This document shows positions 33,583-43,908 of a DNA stretch of 64,000 nt, one piece after another. The position numbers and the translations under genes are program-made. Below the pieces are notes generated by a model, which saw only the letters and a list, made by a program, of their open reading frames with translations, ran no database searches and had not been told where the DNA came from. Positions within the stretch are counted from its first letter, which is position 1. Every line of letters begins with the position of its first letter. Source of the DNA: Lachnospiraceae bacterium (GTDB lineage Bacteria; Bacillota; Clostridia; Lachnospirales; Lachnospiraceae); assembly GCA_029008875.1 (NCBI GenBank), contig JAQXJP010000042.1:1-64000 (forward strand), in the 5' to 3' direction.

Positions 33583-33870
33583 ATGAAACAATATGTACCA
33601 CATCCGATGGATACCTCGGATATCGAATTGGGGCAGGATATCGTGGAACTGGGAGAATTGCTGGCTCGGAACACGCATGAGGTATGGGCACAGTCGAGAG
33701 TAGAGCAGGGATGGGTTTTCGGAGAGAAAAGGGATGATGTGAGACGCGAAACACCCTGCCTGGTAGAGTATGAGGAACTCTCGGAAGAGGAGAAGGATTA
33801 CGATCGCCACACGGCTATGGAGACACTGAAGGTTATTGTGAAATTAGGATATAAAATAACGCGGGATTAG
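33583..33870 (+). CDS. RyR domain protein
   Basis: A 95-residue protein consisting of one RyR domain (named after ryanodine receptors): YVPHPMDTSDIEL, LLARNTHEVWAQSRVEQGW, TPCLVEYEELSEEEKDYDRH, TAMETLKVIVKLGY. In bacteria it appears in ion- or metabolite-linked proteins and as stand-alone copies; its molecular role is unknown. ATG 33583 has TAGGAG seven bases upstream. It ends 28 bases before the PTS-EIIC/EAL gene on the same strand, so it may be part of that signalling unit. Confidence 0.85.
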   Translation: MKQYVPHPMDTSDIELGQDIVELGELLARNTHEVWAQSRVEQGWVFGEKRDDVRRETPCLVEYEELSEEEKDYDRHTAMETLKVIVKLGYKITRD

Positions 33871-33898
33871 TTTGGGGAAGGGGTATTAGGTAAAGATA

Positions 33899-35962
33899 AT
33901 GCGGGATAGGATTAAGTTGTTAACCTTCAAATTGGAGGAAAGCTTTACGCTGACAGTTATTCGCCACGGGTTGGCGATGATGATACCATTCGTACTGACC
34001 GGAGCTATGACGAGTGCAATCTTGAATTTCCCGGTGGAGGCCTACCAGAATGCCATTGCGGGGAGCTCTTTTGCCGCAGTGCTGGAGACTATATACAACG
34101 GCACCTATGGGATTTTTTCTCTGGCTATGTTGATTATGCTGTGTGCAAGCTATTGCATGGAGCGTAACATGACGGTGGACAAGGCGGCTTTCTTCCTGGT
34201 GGTGGGTCTTGGCGCTTTCGGAGTGCAGCTGTACCCCAGCGGATGGGAATTCTGTGTGGATATGGTTGGCGTGAAGGGCTGCTTCTTTGCAATTTTCACG
34301 GCACTGATCGCGTGCAGACTGCTGGAATGGCTGCAGGATGTTCCACTGCTTCGCCTGCGAAAATATACCCACGGCATGGAGGGAATCTACTCCATCGCCA
34401 TCAGCAGAATCTTCCCTTCCATGGTGGTCATTGGGCTGTTTGCAATTGCCACCCAGCTGATTCTTGTGGGATTCCATGTGAATAATATGTATGATCTCGT
34501 TTCCGGATGCCTGTGTGGAATGTTTGATTATGTGTCAAGCGAGTTTGGCAAGGGCCTGCTCTATGCCATACTGGTTCATGTCATGTGGATATTCGGCCTT
34601 CATGGGAGCCATATTCTGGAACCGGTTGCCACAACCAACTTTGCGGTGGGAGTACCCGGCGAGATTTTCAGCAAGAGTTTCTTTGATATCTATGTGGTCA
34701 TGGGAGGATGCGGAACCACCATGTGTGTGCTTCTGGCACTTTTCCTTTTCTTCCGCAAAAAACGGATGCACAATCTGGCAAAGCTGGCATCGTTTACCGT
34801 GGTGTTCAACATCAACGAGATACTGACCTTCGGCATTCCGATTATACTCACGCCGGTTCTTGCAATTCCGTTTTTGCTGACCCCTGTTTTCTGTTATGTG
34901 ACGGCCTACGGAGCCACAGCCCTGGGGCTGGTTCCGCCGGTAACACAGGAGGTCATCTGGTCCACCCCGGTCCTGTTTAGCGGTTATCTGGCCACCGGCT
35001 CCATCCGAGGCAGCTTGCTTCAGCTCTTTATGATTGTGGTGGGAATTTTCATTTATCTGCCCTTCCTCAGGCTGAACATCAAGGTGCAGGAGCGATACGC
35101 CAAGGAGCAGATGGACAAGATTGTTCAGATTCTCCAGGAGAAGGAGGAGGCAAACGAATCGGTGGATCTGTTGTCTCAGTCCAACCGTGTGGGACAGATT
35201 TCCCGTGTTCTGTGCCATGATCTTGAGATGGCAATTGAGCAGGATAAACTGTTCATGTTATATCAGCCCCAGGTGGATTCGGACGGAGTCTGCATTGGTG
35301 CTGAGGCATTGTTGCGCTGGAATCATCCGCTGTACGGATTTATCTACCCTCCGCTGATCATTTATCTGGCGAAAGAGGGAGGCCTGCTGGAGGCGTTGGA
35401 ACGCCGCATTATCGACAAGACCGTGGCTTCCATCGCGGAGGTTCAGAAGGTTTGCGGTGGCGAATTCAAGATTTCCATGAATTTGACGGCAAAGTCCCTG
35501 CTGTGGGACGTGGAGGGTTGCATCGCAGAAACCCTGATCAAATATGATGTGCCGGCTTCCAAACTGTGGATAGAGATTACCGAGCAGGATGTCCTGTCCA
35601 AGACGGTTTCCATCGACGACAAGTTACAGCGCTTGAAGGATGCAGGACATGTGCTGATGATTGATGACTTCGGCATGGGACATACCTCACTGGTATATCT
35701 GCAGTCCAACCATTTCGGCGTTGTGAAATTGGACGGCTCCCTTGTCCGTGATATTTCGGAGAATAAGACCAACCAGGATATCGTATCTTCCATCGTAGAC
35801 CTGGGAGAGAAGCTGAATGTCCGTATCCTCGCAGAGTTCGTGGAGGGGGAGAAGCAAAGAGATAAGCTTCTGGAATTGGGATGCAAGTGGTACCAGGGAT
35901 ATTTCTACAACAGACCGATTCCCCTTGACGAATTTGAGACATATATGAAGGAACATCGATAA
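33899..35962 (+). CDS. PTS EIIC-like membrane domain fused to an EAL c-di-GMP phosphodiesterase
   Basis: A 687-residue fusion. Residues about 1-390 form a sugar-PTS EIIC membrane domain of the cellobiose/lactose type (LAMMIPFVLTGAMTSAIL, WIFGLHGSHILEPV, FNINEILTFGIPIILTPVL). A short coiled-coil-like linker follows (about 395-425), then an EAL domain (about 440-680) with AEALLRWNHPLYGF, ISMNLTAKSL, IEITEQDVL, IDDFGMGHTSLVYL and ILAEFVEGE. No EIIA or EIIB domain is present or adjacent. The membrane part therefore probably acts as a receptor for a sugar, with c-di-GMP hydrolysis as output. The motif DDFGMGHTS departs slightly from DDFGTGYSS, but the acidic residues are kept. A terminator follows at 35995. 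Confidence 0.9.
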   Translation: MRDRIKLLTFKLEESFTLTVIRHGLAMMIPFVLTGAMTSAILNFPVEAYQNAIAGSSFAAVLETIYNGTYGIFSLAMLIMLCASYCMERNMTVDKAAFFLVVGLGAFGVQLYPSGWEFCVDMVGVKGCFFAIFTALIACRLLEWLQDVPLLRLRKYTHGMEGIYSIAISRIFPSMVVIGLFAIATQLILVGFHVNNMYDLVSGCLCGMFDYVSSEFGKGLLYAILVHVMWIFGLHGSHILEPVATTNFAVGVPGEIFSKSFFDIYVVMGGCGTTMCVLLALFLFFRKKRMHNLAKLASFTVVFNINEILTFGIPIILTPVLAIPFLLTPVFCYVTAYGATALGLVPPVTQEVIWSTPVLFSGYLATGSIRGSLLQLFMIVVGIFIYLPFLRLNIKVQERYAKEQMDKIVQILQEKEEANESVDLLSQSNRVGQISRVLCHDLEMAIEQDKLFMLYQPQVDSDGVCIGAEALLRWNHPLYGFIYPPLIIYLAKEGGLLEALERRIIDKTVASIAEVQKVCGGEFKISMNLTAKSLLWDVEGCIAETLIKYDVPASKLWIEITEQDVLSKTVSIDDKLQRLKDAGHVLMIDDFGMGHTSLVYLQSNHFGVVKLDGSLVRDISENKTNQDIVSSIVDLGEKLNVRILAEFVEGEKQRDKLLELGCKWYQGYFYNRPIPLDEFETYMKEHR

Positions 35963-35994
35963 TCGAATAATTTACCTTGAGATGACACATACTA

Positions 35995-36023
35995 GGCTTC
36001 GGAGAATATCCGAAGCCTTTTTT
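35995..36023 (+). terminator. rho-independent terminator after the EIIC-EAL gene
   Basis: GGCTTCGGA pairs perfectly with TCCGAAGCC around a GAATA loop, followed by six T. Confidence 0.95.
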
Positions 36024-36027
36024 GTTG

Positions 36028-36502
36028 CCCGCGCCCTGCGCCCTCCCCCGCGCATCCCCCGGCACCCCGGCCCCCTGCTCGATGCCGTTCCTGAAATCTT
36101 GTTTTATAGTAGCTTGTCTGCACGTCTCCTTATTCTTACCGTGCGCCAAGACGTGGACACCCAGGGCACTCTGTTCGCCCGTGACGGAGTATTTCTGCAG
36201 AATGCCTAGGGGCTCTTATGTGTGTCATCCAACTGATACTGCCGCGGCGAGGACCTGTTTGACCGAAGGGAGTTCCACAGCCGCGGCCTTTCTCATAAAA
36301 AAAGTTGGATGACACTCTTAGAGCCCCTTGGTGTTCGAAGCCTTACTCCGCCATGGGCGGACAGAGTGCCCGGTGTGTTCACGTGTTTTTCGCACAGTAA
36401 AGAGACGTGCAGACTGCGCATATAAAACTACGATTTCACTCAAAGTCATCGAGCAGGGGGCCGGGGTGCCGGGGATGCGCGGGAGAGGGCGCAGGGCGCG
36501 GG
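36028..36502. repeat. 475-bp imperfect palindrome upstream of eno
   Basis: The left arm (36028-36234) and the right arm (36303-36502) are imperfect reverse complements over about 200 bases each. Exactly matching blocks include CCCGCGCCCTGCGCCCTC, GGCACCCCGGCCCCCTGCTC, GTCTGCACGTCTC, GGGCACTCTGT, AGGGGCTCT and GTCATCCAACT, arranged in mirror order. The 68-bp centre contains two copies of the self-complementary GCCGCGGC. The arms are far richer in GC at their outer ends than the flanks. It encodes nothing recognisable. The layout suggests a miniature inverted-repeat element or a very large RNA hairpin. Between it and the eno start codon only 46 bases remain, so the eno promoter lies in or next to it. 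Confidence 0.85.
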
Positions 36503-36545
36503 AATGTGAAGGTGTCGAAGATATTATTTTTATGGGAGGAAGTGA

Positions 36546-37883
<1,338 letters not shown>

Positions 37884-37893
37884 TTTGATATCG

Positions 37894-37950
37894 TACACGT
37901 TGTGTCATCATCCGGATAATATGGTATGATATACACAACGTGTATTTTTT
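37894..37950 (+). terminator. terminator-like long-loop hairpin after eno
   Basis: TACACGTTGTGT (37894-37905) and ACACAACGTGTA (37933-37944) pair perfectly over 12 bases around a 27-base loop, then six T. The unusual loop length leaves a dual role (operator plus terminator) open. Confidence 0.7.
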
Positions 37951-37975
37951 GTCAGGAAAAACGTGGAGGGATAAA

Positions 37976-38908
37976 ATGTTGGAGATATTGGAGACAGTAC
38001 TTCCGGTTCTTGTGATGCTGGGACTTGGGATGGTATGTAAGAAAAAGGTTTTTTTGAGCAGAAGCTGTATGGACGGAATGAAGTTTTTGGTGGTCAAAGT
38101 CATGCTGCCGATTGCGGTGTTCCACGGGCTAGCCACGGCGGAGTACGGGAGTTATACGGTCATCAGCGTGGGCATTATGTTTACGGTGATGGCACTGACT
38201 TTCGGCCTCGGTTTTTTGCTGCGGCCGGTAATCGGGAAGCCTTACAATAAGTATCTTCCCTTTGTGGTGAGTGTGTATGAGGGAGGAATGATTGCATATC
38301 CCCTGTACACCAGCCTTGTGGGAGTGGAGAATCTGTCTGTAATCGCAATGATTGATATCTCCGGCCTTCTGTTCTGCTTCGGAATTTTTTGTAATGTGCT
38401 GGTGCAGATGGAGGAACAGACGAAGGTAAGTGTGAGAAATGTCGTGGTAAACGCCCTGAAAAATCCTGCATTTATCGCCACGGTGCTTGGGGTGATTGTG
38501 GGGCTCACCGGGGTGGTAAACCGGATGCTGATGAGCCCGGTGGGACCGGTGTATATGAACGTCAAAGATATGCTTGTGGCCGCCATGTCCCCCATGATTT
38601 TGATGGTGGTGGGGTATGACTTTGAACTCAGCAAAGAACTGCTAAAGCCTTGCCTTAAGAGTATCGGACTGCGTGCGATAACACAGGGTGTGTTTGCAGT
38701 GGCGGTGATTTTTCTTCTGCACAGGATTGTGGGGGAAAATACGCTCCTTGACGTGGCGATTATCACTTATATGTCCGCGCCCGGGTCCTTCAGCGTACAG
38801 ACCTTTTTAAAGGATGAGAATGCCCAAAAATATATTGCAAGCTGCAATTCTCTCTACATGATTATCACCATTGCGGTCTATACGATACTTGCAGGAATTC
38901 TCGCGTGA
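37976..38908 (+). CDS. AEC family transporter (auxin-efflux-carrier type)
   Basis: A 310-residue membrane protein with about ten helices, N-terminal LETVLPVLVMLGLGMVCKKK and the central NALKNPAFIATVLGVIVGLT typical of the AEC/membrane transport protein family, which moves organic acids or amino acids in bacteria. ATG 37976 has GGAGGG seven bases upstream. It lies 25 bases ahead of the ABC-F gene and may be co-transcribed with it. Substrate unknown. Confidence 0.9.
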   Translation: MLEILETVLPVLVMLGLGMVCKKKVFLSRSCMDGMKFLVVKVMLPIAVFHGLATAEYGSYTVISVGIMFTVMALTFGLGFLLRPVIGKPYNKYLPFVVSVYEGGMIAYPLYTSLVGVENLSVIAMIDISGLLFCFGIFCNVLVQMEEQTKVSVRNVVVNALKNPAFIATVLGVIVGLTGVVNRMLMSPVGPVYMNVKDMLVAAMSPMILMVVGYDFELSKELLKPCLKSIGLRAITQGVFAVAVIFLLHRIVGENTLLDVAIITYMSAPGSFSVQTFLKDENAQKYIASCNSLYMIITIAVYTILAGILA

Positions 38909-38933
38909 TATTGGTACATAACGGGGAGGAAAA

Positions 38934-40754
38934 ATGTTATATCAGATTGTAAACGGCTCGGTTTCCATAGGCGGGCAGACAATTCTGTCCCATATCAATT
39001 TTGAGATAAAGGGCAGCGAAAAAATTGCTGTGGTGGGGAGAAACGGTGCCGGTAAGACCACACTGCTTCGCCTGATTGCGGGGGAGTTGGAGACGGACCG
39101 GGACGATAAATGCTCCCAACCCACGGTGCAGACTTCCAGGAATCTTACGGTGGGGATGCTGAGACAGGTGAGCGACGGGGACTTGGAGAAAACGGTGGAG
39201 GAACTGTTGTTGGAATCCTGCAGGGCGGAGGATCCTTACTCCCGGGAGCGGTTTTTGTATGAGGTGGAATATGACCGCATTTTTGTAGGGTTTGGATTTG
39301 CCAAGGAGGATAAGCAAAAGAAATTGCGGGAGTTCTCCGGCGGGGAACAGACGAAGATTCAGATGATTCGATTGCTGCTTCAAAAACCGGATATCCTGCT
39401 GTTGGATGAGCCCACGAACCATCTGGATGTGGAGTCGGTGGAGTGGTTGGAAGAATATTTCCGCAGGTACAACAAAGCGGTGGTTTTCGTGTCCCATGAC
39501 CGTTTTTTCCTGGATCGAGTGGTGAGCGTGGTCTATGAGCTGGAAGGGAAGAAGACGGTGCGGTATGTGGGAAACTACACCGCCTACAGAGAACAGAAAA
39601 GAGACAATATCAGAATACAGAAGAAAAAATATGAGAGCCAGCAGGCGGAGATTGCAAGGCTGAATGAGCTGATAGTCAAGTTCAAGAACAAGCCCAGCAA
39701 GGCCGCTTTTGCCAGATCCAGAAAAAGTATTCTGGAGCGGATGGAAAAGGTGGAGCCGCCCAGGGAAGATAACGTGCATATCTTTACAGGCCCCATCCAG
39801 CCGGAAGTGAGCGGGAGCAAATGGGTGCTGGAGGCAGAACATCTGAAGATCGGGTATGACAAGCCACTGTCGGAGATTTCTGCCCGAATTCGAAGGGGGC
39901 AGAAAATCGGAGTCGTCGGGGCAAACGGCGTGGGGAAGACCACTTTTTTGAAAACGGTTGCGGGACTTTTGGAGCCCTTGTCCGGAGATTATTCCATGGG
40001 CAACCATATTCTGATGGGCTATTTCGATCAACAGACCGCTGCGATGGATTCCACCGACAGGGTGATCGAACATTTCCGCCGGCTGTTTCCGGTCATGACG
40101 GAGAAGGATTGCAGACAGACCCTGGGGGCGTACCTGTTCCGGGGACAGGATTGCGCAAAGCGGGTGAAGGATCTCTCCGGCGGAGAGAAATCCCGACTGG
40201 TGCTCTGCGAACTGCTGACCAGCAAGCCCAACTTCCTGGTGCTGGATGAACCCACAAACCACATGGATATTCCGGCAAAGGAGACCCTGGAGTCCGCATT
40301 TCGCGCCTACACAGGGACCATGCTTTTTGTGTCCCACGACCGGTATTTTATCAGCAGGGTCGCAGATGCGCTCCTGATATTTGAAGACCAAAATGTGCTG
40401 TATTATCCCTTTGGATACGAACATTACCTCCAAAGGAAGAAACAGGGGCAGGGGGAGGATATGGCAGCGCTGGTCGCAGCCAAGGACCAGGCTCTGGTGG
40501 CGGATTTGAAAGCGGTTCCCAAGGCAGAGAGACATCGGCTGCGGGAGATGGGAACGGAGGAAGCCTACCGGGACTGGAAATTACGCCTGGCCAGGGAACC
40601 CATGGAGCGTGCGGCAGAAGAATATGAGAGACAATACGAAGAATGGATGTTTCTCATGGAGCCGACGGAGGAGGAGACACGCAAGGTGGAGCAGGCGCTG
40701 GATGCCTGGACCGAGGAATGTGTGCAGTGGTTTTCTATCTATAACACAATATGA
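38934..40754 (+). CDS. ABC-F family ATPase
   Basis: A 606-residue soluble protein with two ABC domains and no membrane part: first Walker A VVGRNGAGKTTLL and signature FSGGEQTKIQM with LLLDEPTNHLDVES; second Walker A VVGANGVGKTTFL and signature LSGGEKSRLVL with LVLDEPTNHMDIPA. Between them lies the charged linker (IRIQKKKYESQQAEIARL, with SKAAFARSRKSILERME) that reaches the ribosomal P-site tRNA in ABC-F proteins. A C-terminal extension of about 100 residues follows (about 505-606). Members act on stalled ribosomes or protect against ribosome-targeting antibiotics; resistance cannot be assumed. GGGGAGG precedes ATG 38934. Confidence 0.92.
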   Translation: MLYQIVNGSVSIGGQTILSHINFEIKGSEKIAVVGRNGAGKTTLLRLIAGELETDRDDKCSQPTVQTSRNLTVGMLRQVSDGDLEKTVEELLLESCRAEDPYSRERFLYEVEYDRIFVGFGFAKEDKQKKLREFSGGEQTKIQMIRLLLQKPDILLLDEPTNHLDVESVEWLEEYFRRYNKAVVFVSHDRFFLDRVVSVVYELEGKKTVRYVGNYTAYREQKRDNIRIQKKKYESQQAEIARLNELIVKFKNKPSKAAFARSRKSILERMEKVEPPREDNVHIFTGPIQPEVSGSKWVLEAEHLKIGYDKPLSEISARIRRGQKIGVVGANGVGKTTFLKTVAGLLEPLSGDYSMGNHILMGYFDQQTAAMDSTDRVIEHFRRLFPVMTEKDCRQTLGAYLFRGQDCAKRVKDLSGGEKSRLVLCELLTSKPNFLVLDEPTNHMDIPAKETLESAFRAYTGTMLFVSHDRYFISRVADALLIFEDQNVLYYPFGYEHYLQRKKQGQGEDMAALVAAKDQALVADLKAVPKAERHRLREMGTEEAYRDWKLRLAREPMERAAEEYERQYEEWMFLMEPTEEETRKVEQALDAWTEECVQWFSIYNTI

Positions 40755-40852
40755 ATGGACTCTTGACGACAGAGATTGGTGCATGAAGGACATACAAGAG
40801 GAAAAGTAATCATCCGTTTTCCATAAGTGTTGTCAGAAAAGTGAATATATTT

Positions 40853-40884
40853 CGGCGGTTTGAAAAATCAGACTGCCGTTTTTT
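40853..40884 (+). terminator. rho-independent terminator after the ABC-F gene
   Basis: CGGCGGTTTGA pairs with TCAGACTGCCG (two G-T pairs) around AAAA, followed by six T. Confidence 0.85.
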
Positions 40885-40892
40885 GATTTCTG

Positions 40893-40921
40893 TTGAAATA
40901 TACCCGGATGGGGTATATAAT
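40893..40921 (+). promoter_or_regulatory. promoter of the csoR-copA operon
   Basis: -35 TTGAAA (40893-40898), a 17-base spacer and a consensus -10 TATAAT (40916-40921). The spacer is filled by a CsoR-type operator. Confidence 0.8.
40900..40916. promoter_or_regulatory. CsoR operator 1
   Basis: ATACCCGGATGGGGTAT is a GC-rich palindrome of the copper-repressor type (TACCC...GGGTA arms). It occupies the promoter spacer between -35 and -10. Confidence 0.8.
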
Positions 40922-40924
40922 ACA

Positions 40925-40943
40925 AATACCCTGCGGGGGTATT
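40925..40943. promoter_or_regulatory. CsoR operator 2
   Basis: AATACCCTGCGGGGGTATT, a second palindrome of the same type, lies just downstream of the -10 over the transcription start, 19 bases ahead of the csoR ATG. The centres of the two operators are about 26 bases apart. Confidence 0.8.
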
Positions 40944-40961
40944 TTAAAAGGAGGGAACCTA

Positions 40962-41270
40962 ATGCCTGATAAAGAAATATGCGGATGTTGTGAAAAAACA
41001 ACAGCTCGCACCGTAGAAGAACGAAAGAAACTGATACATCGCCTGAACCGGATTGAAGGGCAGATTCGCGGGATTCGGGGGATGGTGGAAAAAGATGCTT
41101 ATTGTGCGGATATATTGGTGCAATCCGCCGCTGTGAACGCTGCGGTCAATGCTTTTAACAAGGAATTGCTGGCACATCACATCAAAGGTTGTGTTGCCAG
41201 AGATATCCGTGAGGGTAAGGATGAAGTAATCGACGAGTTAGTTGCTACTTTGCAAAAACTCATGAAATAG
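40962..41270 (+). CDS. csoR: copper-sensing repressor CsoR
   Basis: A 102-residue all-helical, DUF156-family repressor. The Cu(I) ligand pattern Cys-His-Cys is present: [12 protein letters not shown], then [11 protein letters not shown]. The N-terminus has an extra CGCC, and [19 protein letters not shown] is the family hallmark. Cu(I) binding releases DNA. ATG 40962 has AGGAGGG seven bases upstream. It lies 17 bases ahead of copA and below two matching operators, so it represses its own operon. Confidence 0.95.
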   Translation: MPDKEICGCCEKTTARTVEERKKLIHRLNRIEGQIRGIRGMVEKDAYCADILVQSAAVNAAVNAFNKELLAHHIKGCVARDIREGKDEVIDELVATLQKLMK

Positions 41271-41287
41271 AAGGAAGTGAATCAATT

Positions 41288-43816
41288 ATGGAACAATATA
41301 CAGTAACCGGTATGAGCTGTGCCGCATGCACAGCCCGTGTGGAAAAAGCGGTATCAGGTGTGAAAGGAGTTACCTCCTGTTCGGTGAGCCTGCTGACCAA
41401 TTCCATGGGGGTGGAGGGAACAGCATCTGCCGAAGAAATCATAGCGGCGGTTCGTGATGCAGGATATGAAGCATCTCTGAAAAATGGAAATAAAGATCAA
41501 CGTACAGGTTTATCCTCTGACGAGGAAGCGCTGAAGGACAAGGAAACTCCCGTGTTAATAAAACGGTTAGTTGCCTCTCTCGGCTTTTGGATTGTACTTA
41601 TGTATGTTTCCATGGGGCATATGATGTGGGGATGGCCGCTACCGCCGTTTTTTGATGACAACCATGTGGCGATGGGACTTTTGCAGCTATTGTTAACGGT
41701 TATTATTATGGTGATCAACCAGAAGTTTTTTATCAGCGGCTTTAAGAGCCTGTGGCACCGTGCTCCGAATATGGATGCATTGGTTGCATTAGGCTCTGCG
41801 GCAGCTTTCGTCTATAGTACAGTTGCACTGTTCGCTATGACGGATGCCCAGGTTAAAGGCAACACAGATGTAGTGATGTCATATATGCACGAGTTTTACT
41901 TTGAATCTGCCGCAACGATCCTGACGCTGATAACTTTAGGAAAAATGCTTGAGGCACGTTCAAAAGGAAAAACCACCGATGCCCTGAAGGGGTTGATGAA
42001 GCTGGCCCCTAAGACGGCCACAGTCTTGCGGGATGGTGCAGAAATGACTGTATCCATCGAACAGGTGGCAAAAGGGGATATCTTTGTTGTACGTCCCGGT
42101 GAAAACATTCCTGTGGACGGAACCATCTTAGAAGGAAACAGTTCAGTAGATGAATCTACTCTGACGGGCGAAAGTATTCCGGTTGACAAAGTAGCAGGAA
42201 GCACAGTTTCCGCAGGAACTCTGAATCAATCAGGTTTTATTCGTTGTGAAGCTACAAGAGTCGGTGAGGACACTACTCTTTCTCAGATTATTCAGATGGT
42301 AAGTGATGCTGCTGCAACAAAAGCACCGATTGCAAAAGTTGCAGACAAGGTGTCCGGTGTCTTTGTTCCTGCTGTTATCATAATTGCGGCGATAACTGTT
42401 ATGGCATGGCTGGTCACCGGTCATACAATGGGTTTTGCTTTGGCAAGAGGAATTTCTGTGTTAGTGATTAGTTGTCCTTGTGCACTTGGGCTTGCTACGC
42501 CTGTTGCCATCATGGTCGGCAACGGAATGGGCGCTAAAAACGGTATTCTCTTTAAGACGGCTGTATCTTTGGAGGAAACGGGAAAAACACAGATTGTGGC
42601 ACTGGATAAAACCGGAACGATTACACAGGGACAACCAAAGGTTACGGATGTGATTCCGGTAAACGGCAGGAGCCCAAAAGAACTTTTGTCAATTGCCTAT
42701 TCGCTGGAGAAAAAGAGCGAGCATCCGCTGGCACGGGCAATCAATCAAAAGGCAGAACAAGATGGACTAGAGGCAAATGAGGTAGAGCAGTTCAAAGCCT
42801 TACCTGGAAATGGACTTACGGCATCTCTTGATGGTGCTGTTCTGTTTGGCGGCAGTTATAAGTTTATCAGTGAACAAATTCAAGTGACTGATGAGATAAA
42901 TGTAATGTCAGAGCATCTTTCGGAAGAAGGCAAAACGCCGTTGTTTTTTGCCTGTGATGGTGAACTTTTCGGTATTATTGCTGTTGCAGATACGATCAAG
43001 GAAGATAGTCCTCGGGCAATTAAAGAAATGCAGGATATGGGCATCCATGTTGTAATGCTGACCGGTGATAACGAACGCACGGCAAAAGCTATCGGGGAGA
43101 AGGCAGGTGTGGATGAGGTAATTGCCGGTGTTCTTCCTGATGGCAAGGAAAGTGTAATCCGTAATATGCAACAAAAAGGAAAGGTCATTATGGTCGGTGA
43201 TGGTATCAATGACGCTCCTGCACTGACAAGTGCCGATATTGGCATTGCCATTGGCGCAGGTGCCGATGTTGCAATTGATGCAGCAGATGTGGTGTTGATG
43301 AAAAGCTGCCTGTCCGATGTGCCTGCAGCTATACGTCTAAGTCGTGCAACTCTGCGTAATATTCACGAGAATCTGTTTTGGGCATTTATCTACAACATTA
43401 TCGGTATTCCATTAGCAGCGGGTGCATTTATCAGTGTTTTGGGCTGGCAGCTCAACCCAATGTTCGCTGCGGCAGCCATGAGCCTGTCCAGTTTTAGTGT
43501 AGTCACTAATGCACTGCGTTTGAATTTCTTTCGGATGTATGATTCCAAACGGGATCATAAAATAAAAAATAAAATTAATATGATAACAGAAAAGGAGACA
43601 AAAACTATGACAAAGACACTGAAAATCGAAGGTATGATGTGTGGGCATTGTGAGATGCACACAAAAAAAGCTCTCGAAGCACTTGATGGTGTGACGGAGG
43701 CTGACGTTAGTCACAAAACCGGAATTGCTATTGTAACGCTGGAGAAAGATATTTCGGATGATATCCTGAAGCAGGCTGTTACCGACCAGGGATATCAGGT
43801 AACAGATATTCAATAA
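41288..43816 (+). CDS. copA: Cu(I)-exporting P1B-type ATPase with an extra C-terminal CopZ-like domain
   Basis: An 842-residue copper efflux pump. N-terminal HMA with [12 protein letters not shown]; membrane metal site [11 protein letters not shown] (about residue 395); phosphorylation loop DKTGTIT (about 440); [11 protein letters not shown] motif; [12 protein letters not shown] hinge. After the last membrane helices a linker leads to a second HMA domain at the C-terminus (774-842; [19 protein letters not shown]) that looks like a copper chaperone CopZ. An AAGGAG site and ATG stand at this junction (43592-43609), so the chaperone may also be made separately. T-ending codons seem more frequent than in neighbouring genes, hinting at acquisition by transfer; this was judged by eye. 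Confidence 0.95.
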   Translation: MEQYTVTGMSCAACTARVEKAVSGVKGVTSCSVSLLTNSMGVEGTASAEEIIAAVRDAGYEASLKNGNKDQRTGLSSDEEALKDKETPVLIKRLVASLGFWIVLMYVSMGHMMWGWPLPPFFDDNHVAMGLLQLLLTVIIMVINQKFFISGFKSLWHRAPNMDALVALGSAAAFVYSTVALFAMTDAQVKGNTDVVMSYMHEFYFESAATILTLITLGKMLEARSKGKTTDALKGLMKLAPKTATVLRDGAEMTVSIEQVAKGDIFVVRPGENIPVDGTILEGNSSVDESTLTGESIPVDKVAGSTVSAGTLNQSGFIRCEATRVGEDTTLSQIIQMVSDAAATKAPIAKVADKVSGVFVPAVIIIAAITVMAWLVTGHTMGFALARGISVLVISCPCALGLATPVAIMVGNGMGAKNGILFKTAVSLEETGKTQIVALDKTGTITQGQPKVTDVIPVNGRSPKELLSIAYSLEKKSEHPLARAINQKAEQDGLEANEVEQFKALPGNGLTASLDGAVLFGGSYKFISEQIQVTDEINVMSEHLSEEGKTPLFFACDGELFGIIAVADTIKEDSPRAIKEMQDMGIHVVMLTGDNERTAKAIGEKAGVDEVIAGVLPDGKESVIRNMQQKGKVIMVGDGINDAPALTSADIGIAIGAGADVAIDAADVVLMKSCLSDVPAAIRLSRATLRNIHENLFWAFIYNIIGIPLAAGAFISVLGWQLNPMFAAAAMSLSSFSVVTNALRLNFFRMYDSKRDHKIKNKINMITEKETKTMTKTLKIEGMMCGHCEMHTKKALEALDGVTEADVSHKTGIAIVTLEKDISDDILKQAVTDQGYQVTDIQ
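43607..43816 (+). CDS. copZ: possible internally started copper chaperone CopZ
   Basis: A 69-residue HMA domain ([15 protein letters not shown]) in the same frame as copA. AAGGAG (43592-43597) lies nine bases ahead of ATG 43607 in an AT-rich linker, the layout of a normal gene start. Free CopZ carries Cu(I) to CopA and CsoR. No stop codon separates it from copA, so both a fused and a free form could exist. Confidence 0.5.
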   Translation: MTKTLKIEGMMCGHCEMHTKKALEALDGVTEADVSHKTGIAIVTLEKDISDDILKQAVTDQGYQVTDIQ

Positions 43817-43841
43817 TATTCGGAAGTTTTGTAAATTTCTT

Positions 43842-43869
43842 TTGCTATCCTGCGGATATATGCTATAAT
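43842..43869 (+). promoter_or_regulatory. promoter of thrH
   Basis: -35 TTGCTA (43842-43847), a 16-base spacer and -10 TATAAT (43864-43869), 39 bases ahead of ATG 43909. Confidence 0.65.
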
Positions 43870-43908
43870 CGGTTAGAAAAATAAACGGGAAAAGCGGAGG
43901 AAAAACGG

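Noticed and set aside
38937-40535. A 532-codon antisense frame
   Set aside because: It is the reverse of the ABC-F gene; Walker motifs on the plus strand are unequivocal.
38934-40754. Antibiotic resistance gene
   Set aside because: Sequence shows an ABC-F ATPase, but not every ABC-F gives resistance; the linker alone does not assign it to a resistance class.
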